NCBI RefSeq assembly: GCF_002291145.1
Contig: NZ_NTGE01000080.1
Location: forward strand, 91,260-155,259
Length of the DNA stretch: 64,000 bases
Source: Streptomyces sp. SA15
Lineage (GTDB): Bacteria; Actinomycetota; Actinomycetes; Streptomycetales; Streptomycetaceae
Reading direction: 5' to 3'
The notes under the pieces were generated by a model. That model saw nothing but the letters and a program-made list of their open reading frames with translations, searched no databases and had not been told where the DNA came from. Positions 1 through 8,159 of this stretch are shown piece after piece. Position 1 is the stretch's first letter. The number at the start of each line of letters is the position of its first letter. The position numbers and the translations under genes were made by a program.

Positions 1-644
1 TCGACCTCGGCGCCTACCGGGAACCTGCCGGTGACTTCCACGCCCAGGTCGGCCGGATGCGGGAACACGGCGCCGACCTCGTCACCAGCGCCGCGACCGC
101 CACCGACCTGGCCCTCTTCCACCGGCAGGCCCGCGAGGCGGGGCTGCGGCCCCGACTGATCACCTGCTCACGCTGGCTGACGTACCCCCACACCCACACC
201 ACGCCCGCCCCCGACGTCCACGGCGAACTCGCCGACGCACGCGTGGCCACCTTGGTCTACTGGAGCCCCGACCATCCCCACCGCTCCAGCCTGGACGGCA
301 CCACCTGCGCCGAACTCGCCCGTGCCTACCAGCACGCCACAGGCTCCCCCTGGCTCCAGCCCCTCGGTCTGGCCCACGCCCTCCTGGAGACCGCCCACCA
401 CGCCCTCGCCGTCGCGGCCGATCCCACCGACCGGGCGTCCGTCGCGCAGGCCATCGCAGGCACCACCCTCGACACCGTCGCCGGAACTCTCGACTGGACG
501 CGGGGACCGACCCCCAACATCGCCCTCCTGCCCCTGGTCGGCGGCCAGTGGCACCCCGGCCCGCGAGGCCCACGCCTCGCCATCGTCACCAACGCCGCGC
601 ACCCCGGCGTACCCCTCACCGGGGACCTCACGCCGTCCCGATGA
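1..644 (+). CDS. ABC transporter substrate-binding protein, C-terminal part (LivK-like type 1)
   Basis: The frame is open from the first bases of the window to a TGA at 642, so the N-terminus and any lipobox are lost. The visible 214 or so residues show the pattern of the second lobe of type 1 periplasmic-binding proteins: a stretch on an odd or absent ligand-site activity (GADLVTSAATATDLALFHRQ) followed by an AREAGL motif, a beta strand and helices ending in an 'IALLPLVGGQWHPG' segment. These families usually bind branched-chain amino acids, amides or aromatic acids outside the membrane for an ABC importer. The permease and ATPase genes would lie upstream, outside the window. The family call is reasonable; the ligand cannot be told. 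Confidence 0.6.
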   Translation, partial: DLGAYREPAGDFHAQVGRMREHGADLVTSAATATDLALFHRQAREAGLRPRLITCSRWLTYPHTHTTPAPDVHGELADARVATLVYWSPDHPHRSSLDGTTCAELARAYQHATGSPWLQPLGLAHALLETAHHALAVAADPTDRASVAQAIAGTTLDTVAGTLDWTRGPTPNIALLPLVGGQWHPGPRGPRLAIVTNAAHPGVPLTGDLTPSR

Positions 645-668
645 GCTGCTGAACGTACCGAGGAGGCC

Positions 669-705
669 GGCTCACCACGCGGGTGTCATGCCCGAGTGGT
701 GAGCC
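669..705. terminator. Hairpin between convergent genes
   Basis: GGCTCACCAC (669-678) and GTGGTGAGCC (696-705) form a 10-bp perfect stem with a 17-nt loop. It lies between the end of the binding-protein gene and the end of the marR gene, so it can serve as a bidirectional terminator. Confidence 0.6.
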
Positions 706-749
706 TCGTCTTCATCGGCGGCCGGTGCCCGCCTCCACCTCTGAGAAGC

Positions 750-1259
750 TCAGGTCCCTGCTGCCGGACGCGTTGCACGGGTCTGTGGCCGTGCCCTGAC
801 CAGTCCGGCTTCCACGGCGGTGAGCAGGGCGAGGGCCGCGTCGAGGTGCGAGGCGTCCTGGCCGGCCGCCGCGGAGACGGCCGTAGCCCATTCCCGGCGG
901 ACGAGGGCGTAGTTGGTGCGGCCGTGTTCGGTGGTGTGGACGGTCACCCCGCGGCCGTCGCCCGGGTCGCTGCGTCGCTCGATGAGGCCCTTCTGTTCCA
1001 GGCCGCGCAGGACGGTGGAGAGGTTGGTGCGCTGCAGTCCGGTCGCCGTGGCGATGCGGCTGGGTGGGGCGGCGGGGTCGTGCTGCAGGTGGCGCATCAC
1101 CATGCCCTCGGAGGGTGACAGGGGGATGGCCCGTTCGTCGGTGTAGCCGCGGAACTGGATCTCCCTGCTGATGATCAGCACGAGGTCGGCGAGCTCGGCC
1201 CACCGCGGGTCGTCGTTCGGTGAGGTCGCCGGGCCTGTCGGGTGCGATTGGTCCTCCAT
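750..1259 (-). CDS. MarR-family transcriptional regulator
   Basis: 169 residues, the usual MarR length. A winged-helix core is visible around residues 45-120: SPSEGMVMRHLQHDP, then a recognition helix region (PSRIATATGLQRTNLSTVLRG) and the wing LIERRSDPGDGRGVTVHTTEHG. I chose the ATG at 1259 rather than the GTG three bases upstream because GGAG lies 5 nt before it. The gene is divergent from an MFS exporter gene and the spacer carries three copies of a TATG-N4-CATA palindrome, so it most likely represses itself and the exporter and is released by an exporter substrate. The inducer is unknown. Confidence 0.88.
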   Translation of the reverse strand: MEDQSHPTGPATSPNDDPRWAELADLVLIISREIQFRGYTDERAIPLSPSEGMVMRHLQHDPAAPPSRIATATGLQRTNLSTVLRGLEQKGLIERRSDPGDGRGVTVHTTEHGRTNYALVRREWATAVSAAAGQDASHLDAALALLTAVEAGLVRARPQTRATRPAAGT

Positions 1260-1293
1260 CACGGCTCCAGGGTACGGGTTGCGGGGAAGTGGT

Positions 1294-1336
1294 TATGAGC
1301 TCATACTCCTTATGGATTCATAGTTATGATCACATA
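1294..1336. promoter_or_regulatory. Triple MarR operator (three TATG-N4-CATA sites)
   Basis: Three dyads of identical half-sites are visible: TATGAGCTCATA (1294-1305, a perfect 12-bp palindrome), TATGGATTCATA (1311-1322) and TATGATCACATA (1325-1336). Starts are 17 and 14 bp apart. They fill the spacer between the divergent marR and MFS genes, and the last two overlap the likely exporter promoter. No other copy was noticed in the window. Confidence 0.8.
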
Positions 1337-1338
1337 AT
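1310..1338 (+). promoter_or_regulatory. Predicted promoter of the MFS exporter
   Basis: TTATGG (1310-1315) and CATAAT (1333-1338) are separated by 17 bp, a plausible -35/-10 pair for the housekeeping sigma factor, about 22 bp before the start codon. The second and third MarR dyads cover these hexamers, which fits repression by steric block. Confidence 0.5.
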
Positions 1339-1359
1339 TTCAACTTCCTGGGAGCTGTC

Positions 1360-2820
1360 ATGACGACAACCACTTCCTCCCGCCATGCCGGGACGGCGAC
1401 GCTTTCGCCCCATGCCACCGCCCGTGCGGGCGGACTGCACCCGGCCGGCGTGTTCATACTGCTGGCCGGCGCGTTCTTGCCGATCATGGACTTCTTCATC
1501 ACCAACGTGGCCCTGCCCAGCATCGACGCCTCGCTGCACGCCTCCGCCTCGTCGCTGGAGCTGGTGATCGCCGGGTACGGCGTGGCGTACGCGACGCTGC
1601 TGGTCCTCGGCGGCCGACTCGGCGACCGCTACGGCCGCCGCCGTATCTTCCTCGGAGCTCTCGTGGGCTTCGTCCTGGCGTCGCTTGCCTGCGGCGTCGC
1701 TCCGACCGTGGGCACGCTGATCGCGGCCCGCATCGTCCAGGGCGCCACCGCCGCTCTGCTCGTCCCGCAGGTGCTGGCGACCTTCCACCACGTCCTCGAA
1801 GGAGAGCGCAAGGCCCGCGCCGTGGCCCTCTACGGCGCCACCTCCGGCATCGCCGCCGTGGTCGGGCAGCTGGTGGGCGGCCTGCTGGTCAGTGCCGACA
1901 TCGCCGGTACGGCGTGGCGGCCCATCTTCCTCGTCAACGTGCCCATCGGGCTGGTGGTCCTGCTGCTGGCGGCCCGTATCGTGCCGGCCACTCGCTCGCA
2001 CCACCCGGTCGGCATCGACCTGCCCGGCACCCTCCTGTTCGCCGCCACGCTGACCGCCCTGCTCGTCCCGCTGACCGAGGGGCACTCCCTGGGCTGGCCG
2101 TGGTGGACCTGGTCGCTGATCGCCCTCGCGGTCGTTCTCGGCGCCGTCACGTACATCGTGGAAAAGCGCGCCGAGCAGCGTGGTGAGGTGCCGCTGCTGC
2201 CGCCGTCCCTGCTGCGCCTGCCGTCGATGTCACGTGGCCTGGTCATGGTGTTCGCTTTCAGCGTCGGCTTCGGCGCGTTCATGTTCGTCTTCGCCCTGAC
2301 GATCCAGAACGGGCTGCACGCCGACGCCCTCCACGGCGGCCTGGCGATCCTGCCGATGGCCCTGCTCTTCTTCGCCGGCTCGCTGTTCGCGCCCCGTGCC
2401 ATCAGCCGGTACGGCCGGGCCGCGCTGGCCGTAGGCGCGGTCGTCCAACTCGCCGGACTGATCTCGCTGGTGACGGTCCTGGTCGCGAAGTGGCCGCAGG
2501 TCAGCCTGTGGGCCATGGCCGGGCCGCTGGCCCTGGTCGGAGCCGGACAGTCGATGCTGTTCGCCGGCCTGTTCCGCAGCGTGCTCGCGGACGTCCCCAC
2601 TCACCTCGGCGGCATCGGCAGCGGTGTGCTGATCACCCTGCAGCAGAGCGGACTCGCCCTCGGCGTGGCCACGCTGGGCACCCTCTACCTGGTCCTGGCG
2701 CCGCACGACATCGCCCACGCCTTCGCGGGTGTCGAGTACGTGCAGATGGCCATCGTCGCCTTGCTCGCGGTCGGCGCCGCCGCCCTGCCGCGCTTCACCG
2801 ACCCCGCGTCGGCCTCCTGA
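1360..2820 (+). CDS. MFS drug exporter, DHA2/EmrB-type 14-TM family
   Basis: 486 residues, the length of 14-segment DHA2 proton antiporters. The first helix carries the DHA2 signature (PIMDFFITNVALPSID, about residues 43-58), followed by motif A in the loop GGRLGDRYGRRR (about 87-98), motif C region around ATSGIAAVVGQLVGG, and alternating hydrophobic segments to the end. GGGAG at 1350-1354 is a suitable ribosome site. Exporters of this group move hydrophobic drugs or dyes out of the cytoplasm. Control by the divergent MarR protein is strongly suggested by the operators in the spacer. The substrate is unknown. Confidence 0.88.
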   Translation: MTTTTSSRHAGTATLSPHATARAGGLHPAGVFILLAGAFLPIMDFFITNVALPSIDASLHASASSLELVIAGYGVAYATLLVLGGRLGDRYGRRRIFLGALVGFVLASLACGVAPTVGTLIAARIVQGATAALLVPQVLATFHHVLEGERKARAVALYGATSGIAAVVGQLVGGLLVSADIAGTAWRPIFLVNVPIGLVVLLLAARIVPATRSHHPVGIDLPGTLLFAATLTALLVPLTEGHSLGWPWWTWSLIALAVVLGAVTYIVEKRAEQRGEVPLLPPSLLRLPSMSRGLVMVFAFSVGFGAFMFVFALTIQNGLHADALHGGLAILPMALLFFAGSLFAPRAISRYGRAALAVGAVVQLAGLISLVTVLVAKWPQVSLWAMAGPLALVGAGQSMLFAGLFRSVLADVPTHLGGIGSGVLITLQQSGLALGVATLGTLYLVLAPHDIAHAFAGVEYVQMAIVALLAVGAAALPRFTDPASAS

Positions 2821-2868
2821 CTGAACCGGCCCTGGAGCTCCTTCCTGAGAGTAGCGCCGGAAAACCGG

Positions 2869-2932
2869 CTCTGACCTCAGCGAATGGAACGTGTTCCGCG
2901 CACAAAGATGCGTCAGCTCGTCGTTGACCGGC
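2869..2932. repeat. Left copy of a 64-bp diverged direct repeat (candidate operator)
   Basis: This segment matches 10084-10147 in the same orientation with no gaps: CTCTGACCT at the left end, then 20 weakly conserved bases, then 35 bp with 31 identities. The core CGCACAAAGATGCG contains the dyad CGCA-N6-TGCG. TTGACC at 2924-2929 followed 18 bp later by CAGGGT could be a promoter for the downstream gene, with the dyad about 20 bp upstream of the -35 box as expected for a LysR-type activator site. Confidence 0.6.
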
Positions 2933-3017
2933 GATCCGTGGGAGCGCCAGGGTGGTGGAGCCGCATCGGATTCCGATCACCCGTTTCCGGTCACCGAACT
3001 GAGCGCAGGAGGCCGTG

Positions 3018-3452
3018 ATGCTCCAGACAGACACCCGTGAACACACCGAGTTCCCGGAACACCACGAAGCGGCTCCGGCCGCCACGATCGCGCCCGCCGC
3101 GCCGACCGCACCGGCGCTCTGCGGCGGACTGATCTTCCAGCGCTGCCTTTGGTGCGGCACTCCGGCCTACCGCCGTTCGTTCTGCCGTGCCTGCGGGTCC
3201 ATGGCCCTCAAACGGGAGCGCAGCGTGGGTGCCGGGGTCGTCATGCGCCGCAACGGACCCGCCCCGCACAACACGTGGTTCGTCGCGATGGACGAGGGAT
3301 TCACCCTTGTCTGCCAGGTCACCAGGACCGCGCCGATCGCGGTCTCCGTCGGGGCGAGGGTGAAGGTCGTACAGGCCGTCGACCCGCACTGCCAGGGCCT
3401 TCCGGTCGCCGAACTCACCGACCCGGCACCGCCGTTGGAGCGCTGGTGGTGA
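3018..3452 (+). CDS. OB-fold / zinc-ribbon (DUF35-type) protein
   Basis: 144 residues from the ATG at 3018, which sits 5 nt after AGGAGG (3007-3012). Two Cys pairs, CLWC and CRAC, about 11 residues apart form a rubredoxin-like zinc ribbon around residues 45-65. They are followed by a beta-rich segment typical of the OB-fold half of this family. Such proteins are accessory partners of thiolases and of acyl-CoA hydratases/dehydrogenases (ChsH2-like) in acyl-CoA catabolism. The next genes are a CoA-transferase and an acyl-CoA dehydrogenase, which fits. No thiolase or hydratase is seen nearby, so its partner is unknown. Confidence 0.75.
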   Translation: MLQTDTREHTEFPEHHEAAPAATIAPAAPTAPALCGGLIFQRCLWCGTPAYRRSFCRACGSMALKRERSVGAGVVMRRNGPAPHNTWFVAMDEGFTLVCQVTRTAPIAVSVGARVKVVQAVDPHCQGLPVAELTDPAPPLERWW

Positions 3453-3517
3453 CGGGGCACGGCACGGGAAGGGCAGGGCAGCATGCGCGTAGCGGAGACG
3501 ATCAGAGGGGAGGGTGC

Positions 3518-4762
3518 GTGGGCACCCAGCACGACGCGCCGGACGGATGGGCCGGCATTCTCGACGGAACGGGGCGCGGCGCGCTGGACGGTCTGCGCAT
3601 CGCCGACTTCTCCCGGGTTCTCGCGGGGCCCTATGCCACCATGCTCCTCGCCGACCTCGGCGCCGACGTGGTGAAGGTGGAACGGCCGGGCATCGGGGAC
3701 GACACCCGGGCCTGGCACCCGCCGGCGGACCACGACGGGACGTCGACCTACTTCCTCGGCGTCAACCGGAACAAGAAGTCCGTCGTCCTGGATCTCACGA
3801 CCGAGGCCGGCCTCGAACAGGCCTGTGCCCTGGTCGCCGAGTCCGATGTGCTGGTGGAGAACTTCCGCCCCGGCACGATGGAACGGCTCGGACTCGGCCA
3901 TCGCGAACTCCGCGCCCGGCACCCGGAGCTGATCTACTGCTCGATCAGCGGTTTCGGCAGCGGTGCGGGTGCGGGGATCCCCGGATACGACCTCCTCGTG
4001 CAGGCCGTCGGCGGTCTGATGAGCGTGACCGGGAACGCGGAGGGGGAGCCGGTGAAGGCGGGTGTGGCCCTGGTCGACGTGATCACCGGGCTGCACGCCT
4101 CGCTCGGCATCCTCGCGGCCCTTAGGCACCGGGACGCCACCGGGGAGGGGCAGCGAGTGGAGGTGAACCTGCTCGGCTCGCTGCTGTCGGCCATGGTCAA
4201 CCAGGCGTCGGCGTTCGCCGTCGCCGGTGTGGTTCCGGGCCGCCTGGGCAACGCGCATCCGAGCATCGCGCCGTACGAGACCTTCCCGGCCGCCGATCGC
4301 CCGATCGCGATCGCGGTGGGCAACGACCGGCAGTTCGCGGCTCTCGCCGAGATCGTCGGGGAGCCCGGTCTCGCTCTCGACGGCCGATTCCGTACGAATG
4401 CCGACCGGGTCGCCCACCGCGCCGCCCTCCGGGACATCCTGACCGAACGGCTGTGCGTCGCCGGCGCGGACCACTGGTCGGCCGTCCTGCTGGCCGCGGG
4501 GGTGCCCGCCGGACCGGTCAACACCCTCGACGAGGCCTTCGCCTTCGCCCGGCAGCTCGGCCTTCCCGGCATCGTCGAGATCCCTGCCGCACCCGCCGAA
4601 GGGGCGGAGGGCAGGTCCTCCCGCCAGGTCGCGAGCCCCATCGCGCTGAGCGAGACACCCGTGCGGTACCGCCTGCCGCCGCCGCACCTGGGCGAGCACA
4701 CCGCGGAGATTCTCCACCGCTTGTCCGACCACGCCGCCGCGCCGAACGGAGCGGCCACATGA
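3518..4762 (+). CDS. Class III CoA-transferase (CaiB/BaiF family)
   Basis: 414 residues starting at a GTG preceded by GGGGAGG. Family features are visible: the N-terminal ADFSRVLAGPYATMLLADLGADVVKVE nucleotide-like fold (key run LAGPYATMLLADLGAD), the YFLGVNRNKKS segment, and GYDLLVQAVGGLMSVTG around residue 160, whose Asp is the catalytic acyl-anhydride/thioester residue of this family. It should move CoA from a donor acyl-CoA to a free carboxylic acid, activating it for the acyl-CoA dehydrogenase encoded next. The two genes are probably one operon: the upstream ATG of the dehydrogenase frame overlaps this stop codon as ATGA. Substrate not deducible. Confidence 0.88.
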   Translation: MGTQHDAPDGWAGILDGTGRGALDGLRIADFSRVLAGPYATMLLADLGADVVKVERPGIGDDTRAWHPPADHDGTSTYFLGVNRNKKSVVLDLTTEAGLEQACALVAESDVLVENFRPGTMERLGLGHRELRARHPELIYCSISGFGSGAGAGIPGYDLLVQAVGGLMSVTGNAEGEPVKAGVALVDVITGLHASLGILAALRHRDATGEGQRVEVNLLGSLLSAMVNQASAFAVAGVVPGRLGNAHPSIAPYETFPAADRPIAIAVGNDRQFAALAEIVGEPGLALDGRFRTNADRVAHRAALRDILTERLCVAGADHWSAVLLAAGVPAGPVNTLDEAFAFARQLGLPGIVEIPAAPAEGAEGRSSRQVASPIALSETPVRYRLPPPHLGEHTAEILHRLSDHAAAPNGAAT

Positions 4763-4830
4763 ACGATCCCGGCGCGGACACCACGACCGAAACCGACCAC
4801 CGCAACCATCGCAATCACCAGGAGCCCACG

Positions 4831-6006
4831 ATGAGCCGCAAGCCGCTGAACGACCCTCTCGACCTGCTCGACATCTCCTCCACCCTCTCCGACGAGGAGC
4901 GCGAGATCCAGGCGACCGTCGCCAAGTTCCTCGCCGACCGGGTCCGCCCGCACATCGGAGAATGGTTCGAGAACGCCCACTTCGCCCGTGAACTCGCCCC
5001 GGAACTCGGGAAGTTGGGGGTCCTCGGCATGCACCTCGAAGGGTACGGCTGTGCCGGCACCAACGCCGTCAGCTACGGGCTGGCGTGCCTGGAGCTGGAG
5101 GCGGCCGACTCCGGCTTCCGCAGCTTCGTCTCGGTGCAGGGCTCGCTGTCGATGTACTCCATCTGGAAGTGGGGCTCGGAGGAGCAGAAGCAGCAGTGGC
5201 TGCCCCGGCTCGCCGCCGGTGAGGCGATCGGCTGCTTCGGGCTGACCGAGCCCGACTTCGGCAGCAACCCCTCCGGGATGCGCACCAGGGCCGTCCGTGA
5301 CGGCGACGACTGGATCCTGAGCGGCTCCAAGATGTGGATCACCAACGGCGGCATCGCCGACGTGGCCACTGTCTGGGCGCAGACCGAGGACGGCATCCGC
5401 GGCTTCCTCGTGCCGCGCGGAACGCCGGGCTTCACCACGCAGGACATCAAGCAGAAGATGTCGCTGCGCGCCTCCATCACCTCGGAGCTGTACTTCGACA
5501 ACGTACGGCTGCCCGACTCCGCGCGGCTGCCGCTCGCTCAGGGCCTGCGCGGACCGCTGTCCTGCCTCAACGAGGCCCGCTTCGGCATCCTGTTCGGCGC
5601 GGTCGGCGCGGCTCGCGACTCGCTCCAGGCGGCGATCGAGTACGCCGACTCCCGCGTGCAGTTCGACAAGCCGATCAGCGCCTTCCAGCTCACCCAGAAG
5701 AAGCTCGCCGACATGAGCGTGTCCCTGGGCGGCGCCGCACTGCTCGCCGTCCACCTGGGCCGCCTCAAGGACCAGGGCCGCATCCGGCCCGAGCAGATCA
5801 GCGTCGGCAAGCTCAACAACGTCCGGGAAGCGATCGCCATCGCGCGGGAGTGCCGCACCATCCTCGGCGCCAACGGCATCTCCCTGGAGTACTCACCGCT
5901 GCGCCACGCCAACAACCTGGAGTCCGTCCTCACCTACGAAGGCACCAGCGAGATGCACACCCTCGTCGTCGGACAGGCGATCACCGGTCAGGCGGCGTTC
6001 CGCTGA
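4831..6006 (+). CDS. Acyl-CoA dehydrogenase, glutaryl-CoA dehydrogenase group
   Basis: 391 residues from the ATG at 4831 (AGGAG 7 nt upstream). A start at 4759, coupled to the previous stop, would add 24 residues but those look unlike the family. Seen: ACAD FAD/substrate motifs CFGLTEPDFGSNPSGM and WITNGGIADVATVWA, the arginine-rich RASITSELYFDNV segment, and near the C-terminus LTYEGTSEMHTLVVGQAITG, which holds the catalytic Glu position used by glutaryl-CoA dehydrogenases. It would oxidise an acyl-CoA in the cytoplasm, possibly with decarboxylation. Decarboxylation and the actual substrate are inference. Confidence 0.88.
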   Translation: MSRKPLNDPLDLLDISSTLSDEEREIQATVAKFLADRVRPHIGEWFENAHFARELAPELGKLGVLGMHLEGYGCAGTNAVSYGLACLELEAADSGFRSFVSVQGSLSMYSIWKWGSEEQKQQWLPRLAAGEAIGCFGLTEPDFGSNPSGMRTRAVRDGDDWILSGSKMWITNGGIADVATVWAQTEDGIRGFLVPRGTPGFTTQDIKQKMSLRASITSELYFDNVRLPDSARLPLAQGLRGPLSCLNEARFGILFGAVGAARDSLQAAIEYADSRVQFDKPISAFQLTQKKLADMSVSLGGAALLAVHLGRLKDQGRIRPEQISVGKLNNVREAIAIARECRTILGANGISLEYSPLRHANNLESVLTYEGTSEMHTLVVGQAITGQAAFR

Positions 6007-6058
6007 CCACCGCTCCCCCCCGGTCGGGGGCCGGAAGGCCCCCGCGGCGGCTGTCGGC

Positions 6059-6556
6059 TCATGAGACGGCCAAGCGCCGGAACCGGCTGCCGTGGAACAC
6101 CAGCGGCTCCCGGTCGGGTTCGGCCTTCAGGCCGTGGATCTCCAGCAGGACGATCGTATGGTCGCCTCCGGGAAACTCGGCGTAGGTCGAGCAGTCCAGC
6201 CAGAGACCGGCACCGTGGATGTACACGCTGTCGTCCTCGCCGGCTTCCCAGTCGACATCCGCGAACCGGTCCCCTTCCTTGCCGGCCAGCGAACGGCAGA
6301 TCGCGTCCTGCCCCTCGGCCAGCAGGCTCAATCCCAGACGACGCCGTTCGCGCAGCCTCGGCCAGGTTCTCGAGGTGTCCTGCACGCAGATCGAGACCAG
6401 AGGGGGGACCAGGGAGACCGGGGTGAAGGTGCTCGCGGCCATGCCCACCGGGGTGCCGGAGTCGAGTGCGCACACGGCTGTCACGCCGGAGGGGAAGCAG
6501 CCGAACGCTCTGCGCAGCAGAGAGGGATCCATCGGTGCCGCGTCGAGTGGACTCAT
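6059..6556 (-). CDS. Flavin reductase of a two-component monooxygenase
   Basis: 165 residues, a typical flavin-reductase-like (HpaC/HsaB) domain: RRAFGCFPSGVTAVCA and AASTFTPVSLVPPLVSICV in the FMN-binding barrel, and GDHTIVLLEI near the end. The start at 6556 overlaps the stop of the upstream monooxygenase gene (ATGA), so the two are translationally coupled. It should use NAD(P)H to supply reduced flavin to the monooxygenase encoded at 6553-7743. Confidence 0.85.
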   Translation of the reverse strand: MSPLDAAPMDPSLLRRAFGCFPSGVTAVCALDSGTPVGMAASTFTPVSLVPPLVSICVQDTSRTWPRLRERRRLGLSLLAEGQDAICRSLAGKEGDRFADVDWEAGEDDSVYIHGAGLWLDCSTYAEFPGGDHTIVLLEIHGLKAEPDREPLVFHGSRFRRLAVS

Positions 6557-7743
6557 CGCGCACCGCCGGCGGGCTGCTGACCCGACAGGGCCGCGCCCAG
6601 CTTCCGCATCGAGCCGTTGTTGCCCACCACGTGCTGGGAGACGCAGCGGACATCTCGCCAACGACGCTGCACCGGGCTGGTGCTGTAGAGCCCGGAACTT
6701 CCGGACAAGGTCATGATCTCGTTGAGGATCCGGATGCCCTCGTGGTGGATGTGCTGGGTACCGCCGGTGTAGCCGAACCACTCGGTCTGCGTGGGCGCCT
6801 CGCCCGCGAGCGCCCGGTCCATCACGGTGCGGCCCGTCCGCTCCGACAGGGCCCTCAGCGCTGCCGTGCGCACGTGCAGCTCGGCGAACTTCTCCTGGAA
6901 CACCGGGTCCTCACCGATGACCACCCTGGGGTTGAACGCCGGCCGCTTGGTCGCGGCGAGTTCGGCGAGGTCGTCGAGCGCGCCCTCCAGACAGCCCAGG
7001 ACGACGGCGTCGTGCGAGGCCCCGGTGGGGGAGTACGGCAGCTCGTAAAAGGGAGCGGGGATGTTGTTGTCACCGAACATCGGACCCGTGAAGCGCTCGG
7101 GCACGAAGACGTCGTCCATCGTGAAGTCGGTGCTCTGGGTGGCACGCAGGCCCACAGCGTCCCAGGTGTCGAGGAACGTGACCTCCTCGGGGCGGACCAG
7201 CGCGATGCGCATGTCCGGGCTGCCGTCCGGCAGCGGGGGCGCACCCTCGACCACGAAGCCCGCGAGCATCCAGTCCGGGGCGAACGAGCCGCTGGCCAGC
7301 GGCCAGCGGCCACTGATCCGGTAGCCGCCCCGCACCGGCGTCGCCTTCCCCTTCGGTGCTATCGCTCCCCGCAGCAGGAGGTCGGCGCCGTCGCCGAACA
7401 CCTCCTCGGCGAGCGTGCTCGCGGGCAGCGTACGGACGAAGAACCAGGCCATCGAGGCGGCCTGAACGGTCCAGCCGGTCGAGCCGTCGGCCCGCGCGAT
7501 CTCCCGGACCACCCGAGCGCCTTCGACGAGGTCGAGCTGCTCGCCGCCCCATGCCCCGGGCAGGCTCATCCGGAACACACCGGCCCGGCGCAGGGCGGTG
7601 ACGATCTCTGCGGGGACTGCCCGGGCCGCCTCGGCCTCGGCGGAGCGCGCCGCGATCTCGGGCAGATGGGCGCGGACGCGGCCGAGCACGCTGTCGTCGG
7701 CTTCCCGGTTCTGGGAGGAGGTGGACTCGAGCAATGTCGTCAT
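6553..7743 (-). CDS. Flavin-dependent monooxygenase with acyl-CoA-dehydrogenase fold (HsaA/DszC-like)
   Basis: 396 residues; AAGGA lies ahead of the ATG at 7743. The N-terminal helical part (RRAGVFRMSLPGAWGG), the central beta domain (RISGRWPLASGSFAPDWMLAG) and a C-terminal four-helix bundle are those of group D flavoprotein oxygenases. ACAD-style acyl-CoA features are weak, and coupling to a flavin reductase supports an oxygenase using free reduced flavin. Such enzymes hydroxylate phenols or oxidise heteroatoms. It is divergent from an araC-family gene that probably controls it. The substrate could be a phenolic compound feeding the ring-cleavage enzyme at 12365-13369, but this is only inference. 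Confidence 0.8.
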   Translation of the reverse strand: MTTLLESTSSQNREADDSVLGRVRAHLPEIAARSAEAEAARAVPAEIVTALRRAGVFRMSLPGAWGGEQLDLVEGARVVREIARADGSTGWTVQAASMAWFFVRTLPASTLAEEVFGDGADLLLRGAIAPKGKATPVRGGYRISGRWPLASGSFAPDWMLAGFVVEGAPPLPDGSPDMRIALVRPEEVTFLDTWDAVGLRATQSTDFTMDDVFVPERFTGPMFGDNNIPAPFYELPYSPTGASHDAVVLGCLEGALDDLAELAATKRPAFNPRVVIGEDPVFQEKFAELHVRTAALRALSERTGRTVMDRALAGEAPTQTEWFGYTGGTQHIHHEGIRILNEIMTLSGSSGLYSTSPVQRRWRDVRCVSQHVVGNNGSMRKLGAALSGQQPAGGAR

Positions 7744-8159
7744 GATCGTTCCTTGGGAGTGCTTGCGGTCAGTGAGGGCCGCGTGTGGTTGATGAGTGGT
7801 TGCCTCGATGGGCTCGAGGAGAAGGGCGCCCGCTCGTCCGGCTCGTCCTGCACGGACCCCGGCCGGTGCGTCCTGGTCACTGCCCCGAATGATGTGGGGC
7901 GGGACACATGTCCTGCTTGTGTCCGGGAGCACGGGTATTTGCTTGGCTGAGAACTGCTCCTGGGCGGCAGCGGCGGACGACCGTCACGCCGGCCGGCGAC
8001 GACCTCCTGGCCGTCCGGGCTGATCCCGGTGGGACAACGGCCAGTGATCGGTCGTGGAGGCCGGTCGCGGCTCGCCCGGGGTGCTTGACTCCCTCGCCAG
8101 GAGCAGGGCCGTCCGAGCCCGTCTCCTCGGGGGACCGGATGTGCCCGAAGGAGAGCCGC
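7744..8159. promoter_or_regulatory. Divergent promoter region of the monooxygenase and araC genes
   Basis: 416 bp without a supported gene. It holds the inverted repeat GGACAC (7902-7907) / GTGTCC (7919-7924) with 11 bp between, giving half-sites about 17 bp apart. That could be a site for the AraC protein. No clear -35/-10 pair could be settled by eye. Confidence 0.4.

Noticed and set aside
4759..4830. Upstream ATG of the acyl-CoA dehydrogenase as start
   Set aside because: It overlaps the previous stop but adds a His-rich, Thr-rich stretch unlike the family, while the ATG at 4831 has AGGAG at the right distance.
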